Shown in pieces: positions 16,768 to 25,827 of a stretch of DNA of 64,000 nucleotides. The stretch comes from Hebobacterum sp964559435 (GTDB lineage Bacteria; Armatimonadota; Hebobacteria; Hebobacterales; Hebobacteraceae): the NCBI GenBank assembly GCA_964559435.1, contig CAZLHI010000013.1:1-64000 (forward strand). The letters are read 5' to 3'. The translations under genes were made by a program, and so were the position numbers. The notes under the pieces were generated by a model. That model made no database searches. It saw only the letters and a list, made by a program, of their open reading frames with translations, and was not told the origin of the DNA. Every line of letters starts with the position of its first letter. Within the stretch, counting starts at the first letter, position 1.

Positions 16768-19302
16768 CTACTGTTGCGGGTCGGCCTTCTCGGCCTCCTT
16801 CTCACGGGCCACGGTGAGGGCCCTGGCCATGCACTCCTTCCATACAAGCTCGCTGTCCGGGTGAGTCGCGCACCGCACAATGGCCTCGCCCACCTCGGGA
16901 TCGCCCTCGGCTGGTGGGTCGTAGACGAACTGGTTGGCGACCGGGCACCGGAAGAAGAGCGGCCAGTCTTCGTGCGTGCGGGAGATGATGCCGATGCGTC
17001 CTCGTTGGTCGAGGAACCACTCTTCGAGGGCGCTGAGGTCCGGCGGGAGTTCGCCGCGCTCCTCGACGTAGTGGTCTATGGGGGTGCGTAGATGCCGGAG
17101 ACGCTCGGCACAGGAGTCGGCGAGCACATCCGCATCGGTCCGGCTGGCGCGCTCGTGCGCCGTGTCGGCGTGGATGAGCGCCTGGTCCAGGCTGAAGGCG
17201 GCGAGCGGGTAGTCATAGGGCACCGCGGCGAAGATCTCCGCCGCCGTGCCGAAGGCCGCCTTGCACTCGGCCGGCTTGGCCTCGAAGTCCTGCATCCTGC
17301 CGACCGCATACTGGAAGACCGCCTCCTTGAGGGCCGCGACCGCGGCCTCCATCTGGGCCTGCTGTTCCGGGCCGAGCACGCTGTCGTGCTCGGTGCCGCC
17401 GAGGTCGGCGATGAGGCCGCTGCCATCGGCTGCGATGAGGTGGATCCCCTCGTTGGTAGACAGGTAGATGGCATCGCCCGAGGGCGCCCAGGAGACGGCC
17501 ACGACTCGCTCCGGCGCCTCGGAGAGCTTCGTGATGCCGGAGCCATCGGCCTCCGCGACGTAGAGCGCGTAGGCGGGAAGGTAGATCCCGTCGTCGGTGA
17601 ACGTCGAATGGTTCTCCCTATAGGCGATGCGAGTGCCGTCCGGCGACCAGGTCGGACATCCGATCTCGGGGCAGGGGGGGGTCACGGGAACGGGTGAGTC
17701 GGGGTCGGCTAGGTCGAGCACGAAGATGCGGTAGGCGCGGGTCCGTCGGCGGGGATCCCGCTCCTGGTCGCTGGAGTAGGCGAGGTAGCGGCCGTCCGGC
17801 GAGAAGCTGGAAAGGAACCCTTGAGGCTGGAGTTCCTCGATGTGTCGGTCGCTCGTGTCCATCAGGGCCAGCGGCCCGTAGTACGTCTTCCTGTCGCGCA
17901 GCGACATGGCCAGGAATCGGCTGTCGGGAGACCACGAACCAAGCCCGTTCACAGTGGAGTCCGTCAGCTTGGTGATCTCGGCCGTCTCCACGTCATAGAG
18001 CCAGGCGCCGCCCTCGGAAGGGCCCTCGGGGAAGTCCGGCCAGTACACTCCGTTGAACACGGCCTTCCTGGCATCCGGCGAGATGCTCACCTGCCAGAGC
18101 TGGTATCCGGGCGGCATCTGGAGGGGAACCTCCTGTCCCGTGGCGGCATTGAGGAACCAGACCTGCGGGCCCCAGGTGATGGGGTGTCCGCCGCCAGCGT
18201 GGGCCCTCCGTCGCTCCAGGTCGGGGCGCGTATGGACCAGATAGCCCGCATGGATCAACAGCCACTGGTCCTGCGGGAACCAGGGCCCAGCTTGCCTCAG
18301 GTGGGCGAGGTAGCTCTTCACATAGCGCTTGCCGGTGCCGTCCGCGTTCATCGCCCAGACTTCGCTAACGACATGTTTGGCGTCTTCCCGGTTGACGGTG
18401 TAGACGATGTCGCCGAAGTCGGAGAAGATGTCCCGGCGGCCGCTGTACCAGGCCGTCTGCTCGAACGTGTTCGTGGTCGACCCGGCCTCGGGCGGCAGTG
18501 AGGCAACCAGCAGCGCCCTGTGGCCCGCCTCTATCACGGCCTCGCCGTGGGCGTTCTCCAGCCGAACCTGCCCCCTGACCACGGTGACGGCGACGGCATC
18601 GCCGTCCTGTGTGGCCGCGTCCAGCGCGGTGCCGAGCAGATGGATCCGCCCGGCCGCGGTTTCGATCTCCTGTATCTCTCCGCCGCGGCTGCGGCAGTAA
18701 ACCTCACCTTTTCGAAGCTCCGCTTTCGTGCCGCCGCGGTTCAGGCGCAGCACCGTGTTCTCGTTCAGCGTGTACTCGCTGCCGTGGCGGGTGACAAGTG
18801 TGACGCGGCCGCCGTCGCCAGTGCGGACAGTCGCGCCGCCTGGAAGCCGATCGCCGACTTCGAGGGCACCGCCGCCTCCATCAGTGGCCGGCTGCATCGC
18901 AGCGGTGACCGCCACCAGCGGCGCCCTGGTGGGCCGCCCGATGGCGAGCCAGGAGGGCAGCGCCTCTCGATATCGGACCTGCGCGAGCGCAAATGCGATC
19001 AGCACCGCGGCCGCGCCTGCGATGGCAAGACGGACCTTGAGTCGGCGCCGCGGCGGCCTGAGCGTAGCAAGCGCGGGTGCCCCCGCAATGCGGGCCGACA
19101 CAGCCTGTGCCAGGCCGGCAGGAGCGCTCGCCTCCTGCGAAAGCGCGGCCGCCGCAGCCTTGGTGAGTTGCCGGCAGAGCGCCAGCTCGCGCCGACAGGT
19201 GTCGCAGCCTCGGGTATGAGCGAGAAGGCGGTCGGCCTTCCCCTGCTCCAGTTCACCATCGACGAACCCCTGCATGAGGGCGAGAGCATCCGTGCAGTTC
19301 AT
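16768..19302 (-). CDS. Anti-sigma factor fused to FecR and TolB-like beta-propeller domains
   Basis: An 844-residue membrane regulator. Residues 1-45 form a zf-HC2 anti-sigma domain with His29, Cys33 and Cys36 (HTRGCDTC). One membrane helix follows at about 88-107. A FecR-like domain spans about 150-270 (VRTGDGGRVTLVT, GEVYCRSRGG, TAAGRIHLLGTALDA). TolB/WD40-like propeller blades span about 290-650, with repeated FSPDGRYLAYSS, WSPDGTRIAY and SWAPSGDAIYLS. The tail includes a pseudopilin-like DHYVEERGELPPDLSALEEWF segment. Its ATG overlaps the ECF stop by four nt, so the two are coupled; it probably holds the sigma factor until the outer domains sense a ligand. Confidence 0.8.
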   Translation of the reverse strand: MNCTDALALMQGFVDGELEQGKADRLLAHTRGCDTCRRELALCRQLTKAAAAALSQEASAPAGLAQAVSARIAGAPALATLRPPRRRLKVRLAIAGAAAVLIAFALAQVRYREALPSWLAIGRPTRAPLVAVTAAMQPATDGGGGALEVGDRLPGGATVRTGDGGRVTLVTRHGSEYTLNENTVLRLNRGGTKAELRKGEVYCRSRGGEIQEIETAAGRIHLLGTALDAATQDGDAVAVTVVRGQVRLENAHGEAVIEAGHRALLVASLPPEAGSTTNTFEQTAWYSGRRDIFSDFGDIVYTVNREDAKHVVSEVWAMNADGTGKRYVKSYLAHLRQAGPWFPQDQWLLIHAGYLVHTRPDLERRRAHAGGGHPITWGPQVWFLNAATGQEVPLQMPPGYQLWQVSISPDARKAVFNGVYWPDFPEGPSEGGAWLYDVETAEITKLTDSTVNGLGSWSPDSRFLAMSLRDRKTYYGPLALMDTSDRHIEELQPQGFLSSFSPDGRYLAYSSDQERDPRRRTRAYRIFVLDLADPDSPVPVTPPCPEIGCPTWSPDGTRIAYRENHSTFTDDGIYLPAYALYVAEADGSGITKLSEAPERVVAVSWAPSGDAIYLSTNEGIHLIAADGSGLIADLGGTEHDSVLGPEQQAQMEAAVAALKEAVFQYAVGRMQDFEAKPAECKAAFGTAAEIFAAVPYDYPLAAFSLDQALIHADTAHERASRTDADVLADSCAERLRHLRTPIDHYVEERGELPPDLSALEEWFLDQRGRIGIISRTHEDWPLFFRCPVANQFVYDPPAEGDPEVGEAIVRCATHPDSELVWKECMARALTVAREKEAEKADPQQ

Positions 19303-19847
19303 CTCGCGACCTCCTCTTCTCGGTGGTCTGCGAGCGCGGCACGGAGGGCATCGACGGCTCGGCGCAGCCAGGTCCCAACGGTGCCGACAGAGACCCCTGT
19401 GACCTCGGCGATCTCCCGGTAGCTCAGGCCCTGGTCATAGCGCAGCGACAAGACCTCTCGGTACTGGGACCGAAGGCCCTGGAGCGCCTTGCGGATCGCC
19501 TGATGCTCCAGGCGGAGAGCCACCTGATCGGCCACCGGTCTGCTCGGCTCGGGATTGCCCAGCTCGCCCAGCCCTGGGATCTCGACGGGCCCCGGGCGCC
19601 CGTCTCGCCACAAGTTGGTGGCGATCTTGAACAGCAGGGGGGCGACCTTGCGGCCGCGCTGGAAGCTGGGCAGGGCCCGATAGAGCTTGATGAAGGTCTC
19701 CTGGCAGAGGTCTTCCGCCTGCTCGCGGCTGCCGGCCAGCCGAAGCAGATGGCGGAACAGCGCGTGCTGATATCGCCGGACGATGCTGTCGAAGGCGGCC
19801 GGCTCTCCAGCCAGGCAGCGGTCTATGCAGGCCTGGTCGCTGTCCAT
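19299..19847 (-). CDS. RNA polymerase ECF sigma factor
   Basis: A 182-residue ECF sigma factor. Region 2 (FDSIVRRYQHALFRHLLRL, EQAEDLCQETFIKLYRAL) binds core enzyme and the -10. Region 4 (YREVLSLRYDQGLSYREIAE, VSVGTVGTWLRRAVDALR) carries the -35 helix-turn-helix. ATG 19847 has AAGGGGG upstream. It is translationally coupled to the anti-sigma/FecR/propeller gene and divergent from the GH65/GH95-like lipoprotein, which is the obvious candidate target along with its own operon. Confidence 0.92.
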   Translation of the reverse strand: MDSDQACIDRCLAGEPAAFDSIVRRYQHALFRHLLRLAGSREQAEDLCQETFIKLYRALPSFQRGRKVAPLLFKIATNLWRDGRPGPVEIPGLGELGNPEPSRPVADQVALRLEHQAIRKALQGLRSQYREVLSLRYDQGLSYREIAEVTGVSVGTVGTWLRRAVDALRAALADHREEEVAR

Positions 19848-19872
19848 CGGACCCCCTTGGTGCCGTGCTCAC

Positions 19873-19878
19873 AGTATA
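19873..19878 (-). promoter_or_regulatory. Possible -10 element of the ECF operon
   Basis: TATACT on the minus strand, about 25 bp ahead of the ECF start codon, inside a GTATATAC palindrome. I see no matching vegetative -35, so the operon may use an ECF-type or activated promoter. Confidence 0.25.
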
Positions 19879-20025
19879 TACGGTCTGGGCGGTCGTTTTC
19901 TGTCGCGGGGCCCCTGTCAGACCGGGCACAGACGCAGGGGCATCTCACAACCGGGGCCGGCAAGCCCGGGACAGTCTCACAGCGGCTCGTCACTGCCTCT
20001 ACGCCTGCGGGGAGGATCGCAGATT

Positions 20026-22272
20026 GTGCTGAGAGAAGCAGGACATCCAGGGAAGCGGGGGTGGGCCCGAAGGGTAGACGCGCTGATCAGGCGACTTGCA
20101 GTTGTCGTAGGCGCAGTGCTGGGCATGGTGGTTGCGGGCTGCGCGACCCCCGGCCATGCTCCCATGCCGCCGACCGACTCGGCCGACTTCGTCCGGACCA
20201 CCGTTGACCTCGAAGACAATCGGCAACGGTTGTACGTCGGGTATGCAGGCAACGGCGTGTTCCTGGGACCGGCCGGTGACGGCGCTCCCGAGCAGAGGCG
20301 GCGCCCCGGAAGATCACTGCCAATCGCCTTCGGCGACTTCTGGGACGAACAGGCGCGGGTGGCGCTATTGGGTCTCTCCCTCACTCCGGGCCCTTCGTCG
20401 GGCGATCCATACTGGCAGGTCCTCGACATCGACACGGGCCGAGCCACCACCTGCTGGCAGTTCGGCTCGTTCCCGGCCAGGCGCGGGCTGTGCTGCGTGG
20501 AAACCGTGGTCACGCCCGAGGGGGTGATCTGCTGGCAGGTCCGCAGCACCGGCAGGCCCATGCGGCTGTCCGCCAAGGCGCCTTTGATCGGCCTCGATGC
20601 CTGGGAGGTGAAGGACGGAGTTGCCACTGCGCGGCTGCAGAGCGCGATTGGCGCAGTGATGGTTTCTCTACAGGTATCGCCAAGGCCGGAGTGGCGCTTT
20701 GCGGAGGTCGGCCGCGGCGAAGAACGGCGGGAGTTGCTGCAGGCGGACCTGGGGCGGGAGGCCTTCATTGCGTTGGTGCAGCGAGCACTCCCCGAGGGAA
20801 GCGCCGACGCGCAAGGTGTTGGCGCCCTCAGCCCCTATGCCAGCTTCGAGGAGGCGAGTCGCTCCTCACTCGACGCGTGGTCTCAATTCTGGGCGCGCAG
20901 CACGGTCAATATCCCGGATCAGGAGATCATGAAGTGGTATCGCCGCTCGCTGTATTACTTGGCGGCGATGTCTGCTCACTCGCACTTCCCTCCCGGCCCA
21001 ATGGGGCCTCATCCGGGTCGCTGGGGAGGGCGCATCTTCGGTCACGACGCCACCTACATGCACGCTGCGCTGTTGACCAGCAACCACCCCGCCATATCCG
21101 GCCAGTTCGTTGAGTGGTACTTGGACACGCTCGACCGTGCCCGGCGAGTGGCGCGACAGGGCCATGACCTGCCAGGGGCACGCTATGGCTGGGAGCAGAA
21201 CTGGCGGGGAGACGAGTGCGCACCTGAGCCATTCCGTCACGAGCACCATGTCAACGCGGACATCGCGTGGCAGGCTTGGCGACAGGCTGAGTGGACGGGA
21301 GACACGGAGCTGGCCGCGCGCATTGGGCCATTGCTGCGCGACACGGCCAGCTTCCTGGCTGCGCACCTCCAGTGGGAGGAGGGGGTGCAGGCCTTCGTCA
21401 GCCCGCGGTCCAGCGACCTGGACGAAAACGCACCAGATGTCGCGGGCGCCATCGCTACCCAGGCAAGCGCGGCCTGGCTGGCGGAGGTATGCCACGATAG
21501 CGGAGTCTCCACCGAGGCCATCGAGAGGATGCGCGGCCGCGTCCATCTGCCGCAGTCGTCCACGCCGGATGGTCCGGTCCTCACCGCGTACATAGGTGAC
21601 TCTGCCGAACGTGCGATGAAGCACCCGTCGCCGATCCTGCCGATCTGGTGGCTCGGGGTGACTGATCCTGACGGTGACCTCGCTCGCCGCACGTTCCACT
21701 CGGCCCTACGCCGGGTCGATCTCGATCGCACGCCTACCTTCAACCGAGCCTGGCTGGCCGCCGCGGCCGCCCGCATGCACGACGGAGACCGCGCGGGCGC
21801 GCTTCTCAGCGATCTTGTGGAAAGCCCCAGCGTCGTCGACGACACCTGCTTCGTCGAAACGCAGGGGAGCTCGTGGAGCCACTTCCTCACCACCTGTGGT
21901 GCTCTGGTGGCAGCGGTGAACGAGATGCTGCTGCAGTGCCCGGAGAGGGGGGTGATCGAGGTCTTCCCGGCGGTTCCCGCCGAGTGGGGGAAGCAGGGGG
22001 TGTCGTTCGAGACACTGCTTGCCCGTGGCGGCATCTTGGTGAGCGGCCAACTATCTCAAGATGAGGTGGTTGTCACTATTGACAGCCCTCATCCGACGCA
22101 CGACGTCGTGCTGGACTTGCCGGACATCATCGGGCAGGGTGGAGCCACCGTGGCAGAGGTAGACGGTGGCCGGGCTGACATCCGGACGGCACCGCGACAC
22201 AGGATACGAGTGAAGCTTCCGGCCTCGCCGAAGGCGGCACAGCGAGTCCGGGTCAGGACCCAGGCCGACTGA
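20026..22272 (+). CDS. GH65/GH95-like six-hairpin glycosidase lipoprotein
   Basis: I place the start at GTG 20026, with GGGGAGG ten nt upstream; the product has 748 residues. A basic N-terminus, a hydrophobic stretch and the lipobox VVAGC (Cys39) mark an exported lipoprotein. A beta-sandwich domain comes first, then a six-hairpin barrel with GRWGGRIFGHDATYMHAA, YGWEQNWRGDE, EHHVNADIAWQAW and WLGVTDPDGD, and a late beta domain (GVIEVFPAVPAEW) as in GH65 and GH95 families. It probably hydrolyses a glucan, fucosyl or similar oligosaccharide at the cell surface; the exact family is uncertain. It is divergent from the ECF/anti-sigma operon. Confidence 0.65.
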   Translation: MLREAGHPGKRGWARRVDALIRRLAVVVGAVLGMVVAGCATPGHAPMPPTDSADFVRTTVDLEDNRQRLYVGYAGNGVFLGPAGDGAPEQRRRPGRSLPIAFGDFWDEQARVALLGLSLTPGPSSGDPYWQVLDIDTGRATTCWQFGSFPARRGLCCVETVVTPEGVICWQVRSTGRPMRLSAKAPLIGLDAWEVKDGVATARLQSAIGAVMVSLQVSPRPEWRFAEVGRGEERRELLQADLGREAFIALVQRALPEGSADAQGVGALSPYASFEEASRSSLDAWSQFWARSTVNIPDQEIMKWYRRSLYYLAAMSAHSHFPPGPMGPHPGRWGGRIFGHDATYMHAALLTSNHPAISGQFVEWYLDTLDRARRVARQGHDLPGARYGWEQNWRGDECAPEPFRHEHHVNADIAWQAWRQAEWTGDTELAARIGPLLRDTASFLAAHLQWEEGVQAFVSPRSSDLDENAPDVAGAIATQASAAWLAEVCHDSGVSTEAIERMRGRVHLPQSSTPDGPVLTAYIGDSAERAMKHPSPILPIWWLGVTDPDGDLARRTFHSALRRVDLDRTPTFNRAWLAAAAARMHDGDRAGALLSDLVESPSVVDDTCFVETQGSSWSHFLTTCGALVAAVNEMLLQCPERGVIEVFPAVPAEWGKQGVSFETLLARGGILVSGQLSQDEVVVTIDSPHPTHDVVLDLPDIIGQGGATVAEVDGGRADIRTAPRHRIRVKLPASPKAAQRVRVRTQAD

Positions 22273-22468
22273 CGGCGCCGCGAGGTCCCTTTCCCCGCCC
22301 CTCCGCTGTCCGGGTAACATGCGGCCGCTAGGTAGCCATGAGAAAGCTCTAAGTGCCGTCGGCGGGTATCATGCTTTCGTGCTGACTCCTCCAGTGATCT
22401 GTCCCCGTTCGGAGTTACAGCTTCGTCCGGTCTTGGGCGTTCACCTGAGGAAATCTTGCAGCCGGGGG

Positions 22469-22498
22469 TTGACAGGGCCGGCGAATGTAGGCTATATT
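22469..22498 (+). promoter_or_regulatory. Strong sigma-70 promoter for the ABC/DUF1854 operon
   Basis: A perfect TTGACA (22469-22474), an 18-bp spacer and TATATT (22493-22498, five of six). It is one of the best vegetative promoters in the window. Transcription would begin near 22505, leaving a leader of about 350 nt. Confidence 0.65.
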
Positions 22499-22655
22499 CT
22501 TGCCGGCTGACCAGCGACAAAACGATACTGTATTTGGGCAGGAACCACGCGATATCAGCCCTTGACGCGCCTGCTCCGAGCCATCTGAGGGGTCAGACGG
22601 CGAGGATTCGGCGCGTTTAGCTGTGTGGACCCCCGGCTGGCAAAGGGGGAGACCA

Positions 22656-22679
22656 ATGATGAAGCTGCGTACCAGGTGA
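22656..22679 (+). CDS. Possible seven-codon leader peptide (MMKLRTR)
   Basis: Two consecutive ATG codons follow an AAAGGGGGAG ribosome site by five nt, and the frame ends TGA at 22679. The encoded peptide MMKLRTR has two arginines in seven residues. It sits inside the leader of the ABC/DUF1854 operon, where it could report translation or arginine supply. The ribosome site is strong, but a chance match cannot be excluded. Confidence 0.25.
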   Translation: MMKLRTR

Positions 22680-22857
22680 CACAGTTGCACAGCGGCGGCA
22701 TCGGGCGCTGATAGGCGCCGGGGGCGGCTGCTCGACGCGATCGGCTGCACGCATAGGCGTGGGGCCGATGAGCGCGGACCGGCGCGCGGAACCCATTTCA
22801 TCTCATCCTTATCTGGTCTCTGCTTATTCCGTTTGACACTTACCAAGGTGCAGACCC

Positions 22858-25065
22858 ATGGCCGAGTCCAATCATATACCTGAAGACGTGGGAGAGGCAG
22901 TGCAGGGCGTCCGACCCGGCGCCGAGATACGTGTCGTCGCCTTCAGCGATCTGGGTCCGGACGGGAATTTCGGAGAGCAGTTCCTCGCGCTCGCCGATGA
23001 CCGACTCCTCGTGTTCTCCTCCGACAGCGAAGGCCCGCAGCTGCTGAAGGATCTGCCGTTCTCCGATGTCAGCAAGGTCGAGATCGAGACACTTGTCGGA
23101 GGCGCGGCCCTCCGCGCCGTGGTCAATGGACGGCGGGAGGATCTCCTCTCCTTCAGCCACGCCATGTCCGACGCCTTCGGCCGCGTGCGGATCCAGCTCG
23201 ATGCTCTCATCGAGGGGAAGCCTCTCCCCGAAGTGGAGGAGCGCGCAAAGCGGTGCGCGACGTGTGGCCTCTTCCTCGGCGAGCACACTCGCGTCTGTCC
23301 CCGGTGCCTGCGTAAGGGTGCGACGCTCCGGCGCCTCCTCGGGTACACGAAGCCATACGCCGGCCGCATGGTGCTCGTCGGCTGTCTCATGATGGGCGGA
23401 ATCCTGGCGGGCCTTGTCCCTCCGTACCTGACGAAGGTCCTTGTGGACCGTGTGCTGGACCCTCGAACCAACTACCACTTGGTCATCTGGCTTGTTCTCG
23501 GCCTCGCCTCGGCCAGCCTTGCCCACACTGGGCTTGAGATCTGGCGCAATCGCGTGACGGCGTGGCTCGGAGCCCGCATCAGCTTCGACATTCGCTCCCA
23601 GCTTTACGAGCGCCTCCAGTGGCTCTCCATGCGCTACTACGACCACCATCCGACAGGCACCATCATCTCGCGGCTGACCCAGGACGCCAATGGGATCCAG
23701 GACCTGCTTGCCTACGCGCTCCCGTTCCTGGTGGTGAGCGTCGTCACCATCTTCGCCGTGAGCGTGATCCTCTTGGGCATGAACTGGAAGCTTGCGCTCA
23801 TTGCGATGGTCCCGCTTCCCCTCCTCTTCCTGGTCGTGCGGAAGCTCTGGCGGCTGCTCCGGCGCGCCTTCCACAACTGGTGGTATCGGTGGCGGCGGTT
23901 CCACGGGCTCGTCGCCGACGCCCTCGGCCGCGTGAAGGTCACCAAGGCCTTCTCCCAGCAGCAGTCGGAGATCGGCCGCTACTTCTATCGCAATGACGAG
24001 CTCCGCGCCGCCGGCGCCTACGCGGACGCGACCGCCGGCACGTTCTTCCCTCTGATGTGGCTCATCATCGGGAGCGGGTCTCTTCTCGTCTGGTACTTCG
24101 GGAGCATGCTCCAGATGCACCAGGGCATCACCCTGGGCACGATCGTCGCCTTCCTTGCCTATCTGGCCATGGTCCAGTTCCCGCTCGAGTTCCTCGGGCA
24201 CTCGACCCAGTGGATCACCCGCGCCCTGACCGCCGCCGAGCGTGTCTTCGAGGTGCTGGACGCCGAGTCGGAGAGCGAGCAGTCCCGGGGCGAGGTCGAG
24301 CTGGAGGAGATCCACGGCGAGGTCGAGTACCGCAACGTCGGCTTCGGCTACGAGAAGCACCAGCAGGTCCTCAAGGACATGTCGTTCACGGTGAGGCCAG
24401 GCCAGATGCTGGGCCTCGTGGGCAAGAGCGGCGTCGGAAAAAGCACCATCATCAACCTGCTGTGTCGCTTCTACGACGCCGATGAGGGCGAGATCTTCAT
24501 CGACGGCGTCCCCCTGCGCGACGTGTCGCTTTGGTCCTATCGCGGCAGGCTCGGCGTCGTGCTCCAGGAGCCGTTCCTCTTCTCCGGCACTATCGCCGAG
24601 AACATTGCCTACGCCAAGCCGGAGGCCACACCCGAGGAGATCATGGCCGCCGCCAAGATCGCCAACGCCCACGACTTCATCATCGGCAAGCCCGACGGCT
24701 ACGACGAGCAGGTCGGCGAGCGCGGCAACCGCCTCTCCGGCGGGGAGAAGCAGCGGGTGTGCATCGCCCGCGCGATCCTCCATAATCCGGCGATCCTCAT
24801 CCTCGACGAGGCCACCGCCAGCGTTGACCTGGAGACCGAGCAGCAGATCCAGGAGGCCATCGGCCGCCTTATCAAGGGCCGCACGACCTTCGCCATCGCC
24901 CACCGGCTCTCGACGCTCCGTAACGCCCACAAGCTCCTCGTGCTCGACGAAGGTCGCATCGTCGAGTCGGGCACCCACGATGAACTCAAGGCGAAAAAGG
25001 GCCTCTACGCCAAGCTCCTCGACATCCACCGGCGCACATCCACGGTCGGAGCCATCGATGGATAA
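22858..25065 (+). CDS. ABC exporter (DUF1854-associated type) with N-terminal sensor-like and zinc-ribbon domains
   Basis: A 735-residue half-transporter. Residues 1-125 form a soluble PH-like domain. A C4 ribbon follows (Cys133, Cys136, Cys147, Cys150). Six membrane helices occupy about 165-450. The ATPase has Walker A GKSGVGKST near 522, signature LSGGEKQR near 626, Walker B ILILDEA near 647 and His-loop AHRL near 681. It would act as a homodimeric ATP-driven exporter. It overlaps the DUF1854 gene by eight nt; this pair is annotated elsewhere as associated with cyanophycin metabolism, but no cyanophycin synthetase or cyanophycinase lies here. The substrate is unknown. Confidence 0.88.
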   Translation: MAESNHIPEDVGEAVQGVRPGAEIRVVAFSDLGPDGNFGEQFLALADDRLLVFSSDSEGPQLLKDLPFSDVSKVEIETLVGGAALRAVVNGRREDLLSFSHAMSDAFGRVRIQLDALIEGKPLPEVEERAKRCATCGLFLGEHTRVCPRCLRKGATLRRLLGYTKPYAGRMVLVGCLMMGGILAGLVPPYLTKVLVDRVLDPRTNYHLVIWLVLGLASASLAHTGLEIWRNRVTAWLGARISFDIRSQLYERLQWLSMRYYDHHPTGTIISRLTQDANGIQDLLAYALPFLVVSVVTIFAVSVILLGMNWKLALIAMVPLPLLFLVVRKLWRLLRRAFHNWWYRWRRFHGLVADALGRVKVTKAFSQQQSEIGRYFYRNDELRAAGAYADATAGTFFPLMWLIIGSGSLLVWYFGSMLQMHQGITLGTIVAFLAYLAMVQFPLEFLGHSTQWITRALTAAERVFEVLDAESESEQSRGEVELEEIHGEVEYRNVGFGYEKHQQVLKDMSFTVRPGQMLGLVGKSGVGKSTIINLLCRFYDADEGEIFIDGVPLRDVSLWSYRGRLGVVLQEPFLFSGTIAENIAYAKPEATPEEIMAAAKIANAHDFIIGKPDGYDEQVGERGNRLSGGEKQRVCIARAILHNPAILILDEATASVDLETEQQIQEAIGRLIKGRTTFAIAHRLSTLRNAHKLLVLDEGRIVESGTHDELKAKKGLYAKLLDIHRRTSTVGAIDG

Positions 25066-25606
25066 GCGGCAAGGAGTCCAGGAAGCGTCCTCGCTCGAGC
25101 TGCGCTACCTCGATCCGGACGAGGTCCGTGTCTGGCGCGGCGAGGACGGCCGCGTCTATTGCACCATTGCCGACGAGCTGACGGTTCTCACCCCCATGTT
25201 CATGCGCTCCCATCCCCTCAGCGACCTGGAACGCTACCTCTCCATCCGCGGCGTCGAGCCCAAGGAGCGCAGCGTCGCCATGGGCAAGGAGTTCGGCCTG
25301 CTCCGCAACTGGCACCGGCTCGATCCCGACTCCCGCGCCATCGTCGAGGCCGAGCTCGAGCGTCGCTACCTCCACCCCAAGGTGTTCGCCATCCTCTCCG
25401 TCCGGGATTACTCCGGCGTGCAGGTCTGCGAGTTCGACACCGACCGCGGCCTTCGCGAAGTGACGCTCCGCGATGTCCGCGACAACGTCATCTACCTCGG
25501 TCGGTCCCGCATCCTCATCACCGATGCCGAGGGCAACCGCTACGACATCGAGGACGTCAACACCCTAGACCCCGACTCCCGCGCCCGCCTCGCTCGGATA
25601 CTCTAG
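25058..25606 (+). CDS. DUF1854 family protein
   Basis: A 182-residue soluble protein starting at ATG 25058, inside the last codons of the exporter gene. It reads LELRYLDPDEVRVWRGEDGRVY, then a central WHRLDPDSRAIVEAELERRYLHP and a C-terminal YDIEDVNTLDPDSRARL. DUF1854 proteins are strictly linked to this exporter type and are usually thought to be an accessory or regulatory subunit. The eight-nt overlap predicts coupled, near-equimolar synthesis. No catalytic motif is visible. Confidence 0.85.
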   Translation: MDKRQGVQEASSLELRYLDPDEVRVWRGEDGRVYCTIADELTVLTPMFMRSHPLSDLERYLSIRGVEPKERSVAMGKEFGLLRNWHRLDPDSRAIVEAELERRYLHPKVFAILSVRDYSGVQVCEFDTDRGLREVTLRDVRDNVIYLGRSRILITDAEGNRYDIEDVNTLDPDSRARLARIL

Positions 25607-25827
25607 GAGGCCGCAGCAGGTCTCATCGTCCGCCGCCTCGCCGACGACCACTGAGGTCCCGCCGCCTGCGCGAGCAGCGCTCTCGCCGTCAGGTGGGGCT
25701 GCGCTATCACCTTCTCCCGCGCTGTGCCTGCGGCCGCCGGTTCCTCCTCGTCGCTCCCTGTCGTCGTTGCCCAGGTGCGCAGGGCGGCTGTAGAGAACCA
25801 GGACACAGCGCTGACAGGAGACATGTG

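Larger units (their letters stand above)
22273..22857 (+). other. 585-bp intergenic region with promoter and long leader of the ABC/DUF1854 operon
   Basis: It holds a strong sigma-70-like promoter at 22469-22498 and about 350 nt of untranslated leader to the ATG at 22858. The leader contains a short upstream frame at 22656-22679 and GC-rich self-complementary stretches (for example GGCGC...GCGCC around 22705-22720). I do not recognise a known riboswitch. A minus-strand frame at 22415-22846 has low-complexity sequence and no ribosome site, and I do not treat it as a gene. Confidence 0.5.

Noticed and set aside
22415..22846. A 143-residue minus-strand frame in the ABC leader
   Set aside because: No ribosome site and low-complexity sequence; the region is better explained as an untranslated leader.
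22505..22857. A known riboswitch in the ABC/DUF1854 leader
   Set aside because: I looked for cobalamin, c-di-GMP, T-box, guanidine, fluoride and manganese core motifs and found none.
22840..25029. A 729-residue minus-strand frame opposite the ABC exporter
   Set aside because: Low-complexity composition, no motifs, and it lies fully antisense to a clear ABC exporter.
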